Source: DATJHM01 sp035493895 (GTDB lineage: Bacteria > Chloroflexota > Ktedonobacteria > Ktedonobacterales > Ktedonobacteraceae). From it: a DNA stretch of 23,904 bases. Positions 7,731 through 15,605 of the stretch are shown here, in pieces. A program made the translations under genes and the position numbers. The DNA is taken from the NCBI GenBank assembly GCA_035493895.1, contig DATJHM010000177.1, positions 1-23,904 of the forward strand, in the 5' to 3' direction. Under the pieces are notes generated by a model. The model saw only the letters and a list, made by a program, of their open reading frames with translations. It searched no databases and had not been told where the DNA came from. Position 1 is the first letter of the stretch, and each line of letters begins with the position of its first letter.

Positions 7731-9467
7731 ATGGAGTCTACCACAAAGGCTGCACCCAAAACAATACCTTTGAAGAAAGCCTGCCAGGCATACCCCAACC
7801 ACCTTCTCAGGAAGGCTCGTCAAGATCGTGGATGGTCTCAGCAAAAGGTTGCTGAACTTATTGAGGCACCACAGTCGTTTCTCGTCAGTCGTTGGGAAGG
7901 TGGTCGAGCCATTCCAAGTCCGATATACCGCGAGAAGCTCTGTCTACTCTTTGGCAAGAGCAGCCAGGAACTGGGATTGCTTACCCCCCCTCGTAGCGCT
8001 TGTCATTCCCAGGAGCATACAACAGGATATGATCCAATAATTCCCCCAGTGTCGCTCAACACGTCCAGACTCATTGGACGAGATCGCCTATTAGGACAAC
8101 TCAAGGAATCTCTCCTGTATCCCACTGCTCACTCCGTAACGGCTCTCAGCGGTCTACCAGGCATAGGAAAAACAGCACTGGCCGCGGCGCTGGCTACTGA
8201 TCCCGATATACAACAGCACTTTGCGGGAGGTATTCTGTGGACAGGCCTCGGCCCGTCTCCTCAATGGCACTCGCTATTTGCGCACTGGAGTAATCTTCTG
8301 GGCGTCCCACAAGCTAAACCCTCATCACTCATCAGCGGAGAAATGTATTTGCAAGCACTACGTACGGCGATCGGCTCACGCCGTATGCTCTTGATCATCG
8401 ACGATGCCTGGAACAGAGAGGATGTCCTCACCTGTATGATTGGAGGACCATATTGCACCTATTTACTTACCACGCGTATTCCATATGTAGCGACTTATTT
8501 TGCCAGGCAGCAGGCATTTCAGGTTCCAGTTCTGCCAGGGGAAGAGAGCATCCAGTTACTCATACATCAGGTACCGGCGTTAGTGCATGTGGAGCAAGAA
8601 CAAACGAAGCCGCTTGTACAGGCGGCTGGAGGATTACCACTGGCTCTGATCTTGATCAGTAATTATCTGTTACTTCACGCATCCCCTCACCAACCACGTC
8701 GTCTTCAGAACGCCATCTCTAAGCTTCAACAGGTCAAAGAGCGATTACAGATCTCTTACCCCCAGGCAGGGCTTTATCGAGACCAACGCCTTTCTGCGGG
8801 GACTGCACTCACCTTACAGACAATCATCGATATCAGCATCGCTAAGCTCGACAAAACGGCCCGGCAGGTTTTCTTTGCGCTTTCTGCGTTTCCACCCAAT
8901 CCCTATTCGTTCTCTGAAGAAGCCGCGCTTGCTGTCACTGGTACGACAATCGAGACCCTTGATCTCCTGGTCGATAATGGATTATTAGAAGTCAGCGGGT
9001 CTGGTCGCTACCTGATGCACCAGACATTGACAGACTACGCACGCCTTCAGCGTACCACCACCCTGGCAGAGAAGCGCCTGATTACCTATGTGGTCACATA
9101 TCTGGAGCAGCATTTGCAAGGCAAAAGAAAGTTAGAGCAGGAACAATATCTGATACTCTATGCTTTGCCACTAGCTCTTCAGCTCGATTGCCAGACTGAG
9201 TTTGTACGCTGTATTTCTGCTCTTACCCCTTCACTCTGCACAAAAGGATGGTTTCCTCTTATAGAAATGTTTCTGCAAGAGATGTGGCATATCGCACACA
9301 ATATCGAAGAATATCATCGTTCGCTTACATTGATCCTGATTTTTCTGAACACCTACTTACGTGAACAAAATGTACCAGGCTCGGCAGAGGCCATATTGCA
9401 GAAGATTCAGGTCACAGCACATCCAGTGCAACCTTTGGAGAACAAAGAACCGACGAGCGAAACATAG
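7731..9467 (+). CDS. XRE-NB-ARC regulator without TPR array
   Basis: A 578-residue protein. An XRE-type helix-turn-helix lies at about residues 21-75 (WSQQKVAELIE, then LVSRWEGG). An NB-ARC ATPase follows with P-loop GLPGIGKT (141-148), Walker B LLIIDDAW (220-227), an LLTTR sensor-like strand and GLPLAL at about 304. A winged-helix-like region comes next (LMHQTLTDYARLQ). The final 120 residues are helical but I see no repeat units, so unlike its divergent neighbour it lacks a TPR sensor array. AAGGAG sits eight bases before the ATG. A weak promoter candidate lies upstream: TTCATA at 7572-7577 and TATTAT at 7594-7599, spacing 16. The head-to-head arrangement with the TPR-bearing paralogue suggests shared or cross regulation. 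Target and signal are unknown. Confidence 0.9.
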   Translation: MESTTKAAPKTIPLKKACQAYPNHLLRKARQDRGWSQQKVAELIEAPQSFLVSRWEGGRAIPSPIYREKLCLLFGKSSQELGLLTPPRSACHSQEHTTGYDPIIPPVSLNTSRLIGRDRLLGQLKESLLYPTAHSVTALSGLPGIGKTALAAALATDPDIQQHFAGGILWTGLGPSPQWHSLFAHWSNLLGVPQAKPSSLISGEMYLQALRTAIGSRRMLLIIDDAWNREDVLTCMIGGPYCTYLLTTRIPYVATYFARQQAFQVPVLPGEESIQLLIHQVPALVHVEQEQTKPLVQAAGGLPLALILISNYLLLHASPHQPRRLQNAISKLQQVKERLQISYPQAGLYRDQRLSAGTALTLQTIIDISIAKLDKTARQVFFALSAFPPNPYSFSEEAALAVTGTTIETLDLLVDNGLLEVSGSGRYLMHQTLTDYARLQRTTTLAEKRLITYVVTYLEQHLQGKRKLEQEQYLILYALPLALQLDCQTEFVRCISALTPSLCTKGWFPLIEMFLQEMWHIAHNIEEYHRSLTLILIFLNTYLREQNVPGSAEAILQKIQVTAHPVQPLENKEPTSET

Positions 9468-9483
9468 CAATACAAGGTACAAT

Positions 9484-9507
9484 GGGGCTGCTGAGAGACG
9501 CCCCTTT
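9484..9507. terminator. Intrinsic terminator between convergent genes
   Basis: GGGGC (9484-9488) pairs with GCCCC (9500-9504), followed on the plus strand by TTTGTTT. It lies between the stop of the plus-strand NB-ARC gene (9467) and the stop of the minus-strand LuxR gene (9510). It best serves the plus-strand transcript. The stem is only five GC pairs. Confidence 0.45.
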
Positions 9508-9509
9508 GT

Positions 9510-10157
9510 TTACAGACCTTCTCCCCTGCTTATCGGCTGAGTCTGATGCTTCCCCCTCCTCAGATGTCGTTGATAGACAAACACCTTCTGAGGCCATCGA
9601 GCGTCCTCTTGCTTACGAGCAATGTTCTTGATATGTGTTTTCAGGGTAGACTCTGATATGTGAAGTTGTTTTGCGATGGTAGACCGATCCAACCCCTCAG
9701 CTAATAAGGCCGTAATCTCTCTCTCGCGCGGCGAAAGCAGTTGTAGTTCGTTGCCGCGTTTTCTGGTCTTAGAAATGAGGTTCAGCATCCAGGGAAATAA
9801 GGTTGGATCAATTAAGAACGTTTGCTCAGTGGAACTGAGTGTTGCTCTCAAAAGATCGGCTGCGACATTAACTGAGAAATATCCTCGCGCTTGATGTTCA
9901 TATGCATATATCAACATATCAAGATCTGGCTCATCGATGAGAAGTACAGATCTCTCTGGCGGAAGCACATTCATATCCGTAATCAACGCCTGGCTGACCA
10001 CAACTAAATCGGGGTCAAGGCAAGAAAGGGACTTTTTCAATTCTTCACAGGTTGTAACTTCACATACTTCAGAGACAGCGACATCATTCCGGAAAACAGT
10101 ACATAATCCGGTACGAATTACTTCTCGCGGCTCAGCCACTAACACTTTTTTCCCCAT
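9510..10157 (-). CDS. LuxR-type atypical response regulator
   Basis: A 215-residue protein with a receiver-like N-terminal domain (VLVAEPREVIRTGL from residue 5) and a LuxR/NarL helix-turn-helix at about 141-182 (LSPREREITALLAEGL, then STLKTHIKNIARK). The phospho-acceptor site is lost: where DxxLLD normally stands, the sequence is DLVVVSQ with Ser55. The conserved Lys is also replaced (RGYFSV). Phosphorylation by a histidine kinase is therefore unlikely, and activity may depend on ligand or partner binding. It is a clear paralogue of the regulator at 14444-15031, sharing the same receiver departures and the TLKTHxKNIARK recognition helix. It has a Lys/Arg-rich tail of about 30 residues. The start at 10157 lacks a strong Shine-Dalgarno. 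It diverges from the antiporter gene and probably regulates the adjoining biosynthetic locus. Confidence 0.85.
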   Translation of the reverse strand: MGKKVLVAEPREVIRTGLCTVFRNDVAVSEVCEVTTCEELKKSLSCLDPDLVVVSQALITDMNVLPPERSVLLIDEPDLDMLIYAYEHQARGYFSVNVAADLLRATLSSTEQTFLIDPTLFPWMLNLISKTRKRGNELQLLSPREREITALLAEGLDRSTIAKQLHISESTLKTHIKNIARKQEDARWPQKVFVYQRHLRRGKHQTQPISRGEGL

Positions 10158-10489
10158 AAACTCCCTACATTCTGCGAATCAAGGATACACACTACGTAGC
10201 ACTTTGAAACAGTATAGCAGACCTTTTTTCATAAAAAATATCGTTTTCTTATCGTCCTTCTATCGCTGCCAGACTAGTGAGGACGATCATCTTAGGAGGG
10301 AGATTGGAGGAAGAGACAGGGCAATCTTTTTTTAGAGAGGAGGGGTATAAAGGATCTTTTTCTATCCCCCAGATTGAGACATAAAAATCCTCCTGGAAGG
10401 GATTGTTCACCAATAAAGAAAATGGTACTTTTATTGCTATCAGGGCTTATGTGTCAAGAATGCGGAAATTGATAGCCGAAAGAGGGATT
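10158..10489. other. Divergent promoter region, LuxR regulator / antiporter
   Basis: This 332-base stretch separates the minus-strand LuxR gene from the plus-strand antiporter, so it should hold both promoters. It is AT-rich near 10200-10250. A possible hairpin (GGGGTATA at about 10343 with TATCCCC at about 10366) sits in the leader of the antiporter. I could not pick -35/-10 boxes with confidence. Confidence 0.45.
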
Positions 10490-11752
10490 ATGCTCACAGG
10501 ACAAATCCTCCTCCAACTCATTACTATCCTGATTATTACTCAGATCTTTGGGCATCTCTGTAAGCGTATTGGTCAACAATGGGTCATCGGAGAAATTCTC
10601 ACAGGTCTGGCCCTGGGGCCTTCACTGTTAGGTATCCTCTTGCCTGGTGCCCGAGGATTTCTCTTCCCTGCTTCAACGTTGCCAACGCTACAAACGTTAG
10701 GCGATCTCGGTCTTGTGCTCTATATGTTCTCTCTGGGGGCACGCCTGGATACACATCTCATGCTTCGCCAGAGCCGGAAGGCAGCACTGATATCGATCAG
10801 TGGCATCCTGCTCCCGTTGCTGCTTGGCGCGGTGCTCGCCTTCTTTCTCTTCCCAACCCAGGGCGGGCTGAAAGCCACTCAGACCTCCTTCATGCTCCTG
10901 GTTGGAACGGCGATGGCCATCACGGCATTTCCTGTACTTGCTCGCTTCCTCACCGAGAAAAAGATGCTGGGAACGAAGATCGGAACACTTGCGTTGACCT
11001 GTGCCGCTGTCGACGATGTTGCCGCATGGTGCCTGCTCGCCCTGGTCATCGCTATCGCGCATGCGAATGGCCCGCTCTCCGTCGTCCTGACGATCGGGCT
11101 GGCGCTACTTTTCCTCACAGCGATGCTCGTAGTTGTACGTCCCTTGCTTCTCTACGCTGAACGATCCATTCACTCGAAGCAGTTGCTGGAAGCGCTCAGC
11201 ATCGTCCTGCTCTTACTCTCTGCATTTTGTACCAATGCAATTGGCATTCATCCTGTCTTTGGAGCCTTCCTCATGGGTATCATTTTGCCACGGAAAACTC
11301 TGTATGTAGAACTCGTTCGCAACATAGATCGGGTGAATGGTATGCTCTTCCTTCCGCTATACTTCGTCTATAGCGGACTACGCACCCAGATTGGCTTGAT
11401 CAGTTCGCCCTGGTTATGGCTCATCTGTCTACTTGTGCTGGTAGTCGCCTGTGCGGGTAAATTGTCAGGCGGCACCTTCTCTATGCGCGCTATGGGTGAA
11501 TCCTGGCACGACGCTCTCAGCCTTGGCACCTTAATGAATACACGTGGGCTGGTTGAATTGATCGTTCTCAACATCGGGCTTGATCTGGGTATCCTCTCGC
11601 CTACCTTCTTTGCGATGCTCGTCATCATGGCTTTAGTGACGACAATGATGGCATCACCTTTCTTAGCATTGTTGGGCTACAAGCAACCTCTTCCGCAAGA
11701 GGCAAAAGACGAAGTGCAGTCTAGCGATGGCCTACAAGAACGAGTTTATTGA
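10490..11752 (+). CDS. Cation/proton antiporter, CPA2 (KefB-like) family
   Basis: An integral membrane protein of 420 residues from the ATG at 10490; an upstream in-frame TTG at 10403 would add 29 residues, but its ribosome site is too close. About 12 hydrophobic segments are visible. Hallmarks of the CPA2 family are GEILTGLALGPSLLG near the N-terminus, DLGLVLYMFSLGARLD, AITAFPVLARFL and the ion-binding CAAVDDVAAW motif with paired aspartates. Later comes a Gly-rich NTRGLVELIVLNIGLDLGI segment typical of these carriers. There is no C-terminal nucleotide-binding (RCK/TrkA-N) domain, so it is not a full KefB/KefC. It would exchange Na+ or K+ for H+ across the cytoplasmic membrane. It lies at the boundary of the biosynthetic cluster, transcribed toward it; a role in ion homeostasis or product tolerance is only a guess. 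Confidence 0.87.
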   Translation: MLTGQILLQLITILIITQIFGHLCKRIGQQWVIGEILTGLALGPSLLGILLPGARGFLFPASTLPTLQTLGDLGLVLYMFSLGARLDTHLMLRQSRKAALISISGILLPLLLGAVLAFFLFPTQGGLKATQTSFMLLVGTAMAITAFPVLARFLTEKKMLGTKIGTLALTCAAVDDVAAWCLLALVIAIAHANGPLSVVLTIGLALLFLTAMLVVVRPLLLYAERSIHSKQLLEALSIVLLLLSAFCTNAIGIHPVFGAFLMGIILPRKTLYVELVRNIDRVNGMLFLPLYFVYSGLRTQIGLISSPWLWLICLLVLVVACAGKLSGGTFSMRAMGESWHDALSLGTLMNTRGLVELIVLNIGLDLGILSPTFFAMLVIMALVTTMMASPFLALLGYKQPLPQEAKDEVQSSDGLQERVY

Positions 11753-11775
11753 TTGGGGGACTATAAACAACGAAA

Positions 11776-11816
11776 TGGCCTGTATACCTCTTTCAATTCA
11801 TCTGGTATACAGGCCA
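11776..11816. terminator. Bidirectional hairpin between convergent genes
   Basis: TGGCCTGTATACC (11776-11788) and GGTATACAGGCCA (11804-11816) form a perfect 13-bp stem with a 15-base loop. It lies in the 93-base gap between the stops of the antiporter (plus) and the hydroxyacid oxidase (minus). On the minus strand TTTCG follows the stem. No long T-run exists, but position and stem strength support transcription termination in both directions. Confidence 0.6.
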
Positions 11817-11845
11817 CATCAAAGGGGTAGACAAGCCCAAACATG

Positions 11846-12883
11846 CTATAACCGCTGTATGAGAGAGTGCCGGATCTCTGTCAATGCCGGACATCCGGCA
11901 AGGGTCATCGCCAGAGAAAGCTCGCTACGGAGCAGTTCCAGCACATGCTGAACGCCAGCTGAACCATTCATTGCTAACCCCCACAATACAGGTCTCCCAA
12001 TGAGAACAGCGCGCGCCCCTAGAGCCAGAGCTTTCAGCACATCAGTCCCTCTGCGTATCCCTCCATCCATATACACTTCACATTTTCCGGCAACAGCCTG
12101 CACAATCTCTGGAAGGGCGTCAATGCTCGCCACAGCGCCATCGAGTTGACGACCACCGTGATTAGAAACGATAATGCCATCTATGCCATGCTCACAGGCA
12201 AGAAGAGCATCATCTGCCGTTAAAATGCCTTTGAGTAAAACGGGCAGCGATGTTATTGAACGAAGCCATTTGACAGTATCCCAGGTAATCACAGCTGGCT
12301 CAGGAATATACGCATCCGGGAGAAGATCCCTGGCAAAATTCGCGATACGGACAGAAGCTGGCACGGTAAACGCATTATGGATATCTCTTTCCCTTCTCCC
12401 TAAACGTGGCGCATCGACGGTAAGCACAATCGCCCGATAGCCAGACGCTTCAGCTCGCTGCACCAAAGCTTGTGAAAGATGAAGATCGCGATACACATAG
12501 AGCTGAAACCAGAGAGGGCCACAGGCGGCACGAGCAGTCTCCTCCAGGCTACAGGTTGAGAAAGTGCTGGCAACCATAACCGTATCAGCATTCCCGGCAG
12601 CACGCACGGTCGCACATTCTCCCTCAGTATGGACCAGACGGTGAAAGGCCGTTGGCGCAATCATGATCGGCATAGAAATAGGCACACCCTGTACAGTCGT
12701 ATGCATATCGATAGTTGTCACATCAACAAGCACACGCGGGCGCAGATGCAGACGCTCAAAGGATGCACGGTTGCTTTTCAGAGTCACTTCATCGTCGCTA
12801 CCACCTTGATAATAATCCCAGATCGCAGGTTCCATATACTTACTAGCCAACACTTCATACTCAAAAAGATTCAAGGGCTCCAA
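11846..12883 (-). CDS. hmo: FMN-dependent alpha-hydroxyacid oxidase, probable hydroxymandelate oxidase
   Basis: This 345-residue TIM-barrel flavoenzyme of the glycolate oxidase / lactate / mandelate dehydrogenase family has all expected active-site features: QLYVYRD (about 127-133), DAPRLGRRERD (158-168), Lys218 in LLKGIL, catalytic His242 in SNHGGRQLDG, and the FMN-phosphate motif DGGIRRGTDVLKALALGA (273-290). No membrane insertion is present, so it resembles the soluble oxidases. In the Hpg pathway Hmo oxidises 4-hydroxymandelate to 4-hydroxybenzoylformate. Hydroxymandelate synthase and an aminotransferase of the same strand and locus make this substrate the best guess; lactate or another hydroxyacid is the alternative. 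The start is an unusual TTG (12881-12883) chosen because AAGGAG lies six bases upstream and no in-frame ATG is near. It is the last gene of the minus-strand cluster. Confidence 0.88.
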   Translation of the reverse strand: MEPLNLFEYEVLASKYMEPAIWDYYQGGSDDEVTLKSNRASFERLHLRPRVLVDVTTIDMHTTVQGVPISMPIMIAPTAFHRLVHTEGECATVRAAGNADTVMVASTFSTCSLEETARAACGPLWFQLYVYRDLHLSQALVQRAEASGYRAIVLTVDAPRLGRRERDIHNAFTVPASVRIANFARDLLPDAYIPEPAVITWDTVKWLRSITSLPVLLKGILTADDALLACEHGIDGIIVSNHGGRQLDGAVASIDALPEIVQAVAGKCEVYMDGGIRRGTDVLKALALGARAVLIGRPVLWGLAMNGSAGVQHVLELLRSELSLAMTLAGCPALTEIRHSLIQRL

Positions 12884-12968
12884 TCACGACTCCTTCCGGA
12901 TCTTCCACGAGCTCACATCATTCGAGCAGCACCGAGCATGCATATCCTCACAATCGTACCCATAACGC

Positions 12969-14252
12969 TCAGTGGAACAACGCCAGCACTTTTTCCACTG
13001 AGCGTGCATCGGTAAGTTCATCCTCATGAATTGAGAGAGAGGGCCGTACCTTCATATACTGCTGAGCTTGCTGTTTTCGTTTCAAACCACCACCTGTAAT
13101 ATTCAACAAAACAGAGGCGTCTGCATCAATACGTCCATGTTCCACTTCCTGTAAAAGGGAGGCAAAAGCCACCCCTGCCGCAGGGTCAATATCGATGCCT
13201 TCTGCCTCCTCAAATATCTTCATGGCCTGATACGTGGCACTATTATCAGCGGCTAACATATCCCCTCCGCTCTCAGTCAGAACGTCAAAGACACCGCCAA
13301 TGATAGCATAAGGAGGAGCCTGATTTGAAAGCACCTGTGCCGCAATTTGCTGAATCTGTTTTTTCCCAAGATCGCGCTCCATCTCCACCAGACACCGCTG
13401 TTTCTGCTTCCAGGAGCGATAAATAGGGGCAAAAGGAATATTCTGACTTAACAGTAAATGGGGATACCTGTTGCCAAAGCGACCATCAGCCATAAATCGA
13501 TGGGCGGTATGATGAACAGCGATTGCGCCAGCACCACTCCCGATAGCCTGACAATAATAGTCAGGCAATTGACCAATAGTATCGACAGCATCCAGTAGTG
13601 TGATCCCCAGACCATCACGTCGTGCGATATTTTTCACCCCTCCTTCTAGAACAAAACCATCGTACTGCGCGACTTGAGTAGAAAAAAGGATAGCGTCATA
13701 ATAGTCGACGAAACCAGTTAAGCAAACGATCTTCACACATCCATCCAGTGAATCGGTAAATTGCATACGTGATAAACCACTTTCAGGAATAATGATCAGA
13801 CAGGGGATTTTGTTCTGTGAGCAAGTATAAGCAAATGCGGAAGCAGTGTTGCCAGCAGAAGAAACGACAAGAACATCATGAAAATCCACCGGTAAACGAG
13901 AGAGGACAGTGTAAGCTTCCAATTCCTTGAAGGTACAGGTCTCTAAAAAGGCTCCCCTCTCAGGCCAATAGCCATTGAAAGAGATCCAGAGATGCGGGAG
14001 GCCAGTAATACGGCTCAAGCGTTCACTTTGGAAAGTAACAGGTTTTGCAGTACGCGACAATTTCTGTGTCACAGGAAGCCACTGTTGATAGCGATAGATG
14101 CCAGCCTCATCCTCTTGCACGCTAAAATGGGTATGGGTATAGTTCGCTCTAAGCAGAGCAGCCTCATGTTCCTGATGACATGTCAGAGTCAGGCCATCGT
14201 CTTCAAACTCATTATGACATAGTGAACAATGCAATGTATAATGTCCTGCCAT
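12969..14252 (-). CDS. Cysteate-synthase-like PLP enzyme (threonine synthase superfamily)
   Basis: A 427-residue fold-type II PLP enzyme. An N-terminal Cys cluster (C9-x2-C12 ... C25) like the zinc ribbon of threonine-synthase relatives is followed by PVTFQSERL, then WISFNGYWPERGA (89-101) and TCTFKELEAY (105-114), where Lys109 should bind PLP. SSAGNTASAFAY (131-142) is the phosphate-binding loop and IGSGAGAIA lies mid-protein. The NGYWPERGA...CTFKELEA pattern is that of cysteate synthase from methanogens, which makes L-cysteate from phosphoserine and sulfite in coenzyme M biosynthesis. A different nucleophile is possible in a biosynthetic cluster. The start at 14252 (second Met) has GGAG six bases upstream; the Met at 14255 is too close. 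The gene sits between hmo and a LuxR regulator, with a structured gap of 191 bases upstream. Family assignment is firm, substrate is not. Confidence 0.85.
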   Translation of the reverse strand: MAGHYTLHCSLCHNEFEDDGLTLTCHQEHEAALLRANYTHTHFSVQEDEAGIYRYQQWLPVTQKLSRTAKPVTFQSERLSRITGLPHLWISFNGYWPERGAFLETCTFKELEAYTVLSRLPVDFHDVLVVSSAGNTASAFAYTCSQNKIPCLIIIPESGLSRMQFTDSLDGCVKIVCLTGFVDYYDAILFSTQVAQYDGFVLEGGVKNIARRDGLGITLLDAVDTIGQLPDYYCQAIGSGAGAIAVHHTAHRFMADGRFGNRYPHLLLSQNIPFAPIYRSWKQKQRCLVEMERDLGKKQIQQIAAQVLSNQAPPYAIIGGVFDVLTESGGDMLAADNSATYQAMKIFEEAEGIDIDPAAGVAFASLLQEVEHGRIDADASVLLNITGGGLKRKQQAQQYMKVRPSLSIHEDELTDARSVEKVLALFH

Positions 14253-14323
14253 CATTTACTCCTAACGGTAGTAGCTATTCATCTGTCTGTCATCCATGAT
14301 CATCACCCCCATGCAAAAGAGAT

Positions 14324-14380
14324 GGGCACATGTCATTCGGTGCTTGCAGACAGATTCTGTACACCGCACGCCATGTGCCC
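14324..14380 (-). terminator. Compound hairpin downstream of LuxR regulator gene
   Basis: GGGCACATG (14324-14332) pairs perfectly with CATGTGCCC (14372-14380), and inside it CGGTG (14338-14342) pairs with CACCG (14362-14366). On the minus strand the stem is followed by ATCTCTTTTGC, a moderately T-rich tract. It lies between the LuxR gene and the cysteate-synthase-like gene. It may end the regulator transcript or act as a leader structure for the downstream gene. Confidence 0.5.
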
Positions 14381-14443
14381 GATTAAAATCGAAACGGTTT
14401 CGTGATAGCCGGCTTCCTTTGCCGCAAATAGCGGTAAAAGAGT

Positions 14444-15031
14444 TTATATCAGAGAGCTCTCTTTCAAATTACGCTCGGTTTCACGCTTCCTGGCAATATT
14501 TTTAAGATGGGTCTTGAGAGTCGTCTCAGCAATATTGAGATGTTGCGCAATTGCTCTTCTATCGACTCCTCCCCGTAACAAATTGATAATCTCTCGCTCT
14601 CGAGGCGTAAGAAGCTCTTCGGCGACGGCATACTGTGTATCCCCGAAGAGGAACTCCAACACCCACGGTGCTAAAATCGGTTCAATCAGTAATTCCTCCT
14701 TACTGGAATGAAGGGCCATGCGTAGAAGTTCCGCAGATACATTATTTGAGAGATAGCCACGTACTCCATGTCGAAAAGCGGTCTTCAACATCACCATATC
14801 TGGCTCAGCAGCTAATATCACAAAATTCCCTCGGGGAAGAATGGTCACGTCGGTCACAAGAGATTGGTTCACTATCGCAAAATCTATATCCTGAGCACAA
14901 AGCAGTGAGCGAAGCCCTGCATAGGTTGCAGTATCGTGGACAATAGCAACACGAGGGTCCTCAATGTAGATCGTTCGCAGACCAGTACGAAGGATCTCAC
15001 TAGGCTCAGCTATCAGGACGCTCAGTCCCAT
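14444..15031 (-). CDS. LuxR-type atypical response regulator, paralogue of 9510-10157
   Basis: A 195-residue protein: degenerate receiver domain (VLIAEPSEILRTGL from residue 5) and LuxR/NarL helix-turn-helix at about 141-182 (LTPREREIINLLRGGV, then TTLKTHLKNIARKR). The phospho-accepting Asp is replaced by Asn55 (FAIVNQ), and the usual Lys region reads RGYLSNN. It therefore shares with its paralogue the loss of phosphorylation chemistry and a VTD/ITD-x-x-x-LP segment. The start at 15031 is set by AAGGAGG just upstream (GTAAGGAGGAAACCT before ATG); the earlier Met at 15073 has none. It lies within the biosynthetic operon direction, preceded by a long AT-rich gap that probably carries its own promoter. 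A pathway-specific regulator is the likely role. Its signal is unknown. Confidence 0.85.
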   Translation of the reverse strand: MGLSVLIAEPSEILRTGLRTIYIEDPRVAIVHDTATYAGLRSLLCAQDIDFAIVNQSLVTDVTILPRGNFVILAAEPDMVMLKTAFRHGVRGYLSNNVSAELLRMALHSSKEELLIEPILAPWVLEFLFGDTQYAVAEELLTPREREIINLLRGGVDRRAIAQHLNIAETTLKTHLKNIARKRETERNLKESSLI

Positions 15032-15605
15032 AGGTTTCCTCCTTACAAACACGCACGCGATACGCATCATCAATTTTCTACCCCCACTGACAACTTGTTC
15101 TTTATGGTAACCGGATCAACCCCTGTACGGGAGGGAAAGCAACATGCCTTTTTCCCTGCTGCCGCCACATTGTATATACTTTTTCTATATTAGAACATAA
15201 TATCACATCTATTTTTAAAAAGTCCAGTAAACAACTATATAGTCCTTTTTGTCATTTTTACATTATTTCCCATATCATATACATAAAATCATCTATTTCT
15301 TAATAAAAAGTATCACACCATAAAAGCAAAACTCCACAATACGCGCTCAATTTTCCTTTCACGAGAAACTGAAGAGAGAAGAACACAGCATAAGTTCGAT
15401 AGACGAAGAGCAGCGATCAAGCAGGAATAGTTCTGCGCCTATCGAGCTTACGCATACGTTTGTACTGACGGCTCAGCGCCTGCATACTGAGCGTTCTGAG
15501 CGGCAGAAGTCATCCTGATTGTGCGAAAAACGCACAAACACACGCTCTGCAAGCAGATACAGACCACGAGAAGTCAGGAAATAAGGAAGCAACAGAGTAC
15601 TCCTG
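15032..15605. other. AT-rich intergenic region upstream of LuxR regulator
   Basis: This 574-base gap between the decarboxylase-like gene and the regulator is strongly AT-rich at about 15170-15340 and likely carries the regulator promoter (minus strand; TATTAT-like boxes near 15200, no certain -35). TCGATAG (15396-15402) and CTATCGA (15439-15445) could form a hairpin ending the upstream transcript. An open frame at 15473-15682 overlaps the upstream gene and has no ribosome site. I looked here for the beta subunit of sulfopyruvate decarboxylase and did not find it. Confidence 0.5.

Noticed and set aside
10579..11160. 193-codon plus-strand open frame
   Set aside because: It lies entirely inside the antiporter gene in another frame, and the antiporter reading has clear membrane segments and family motifs.
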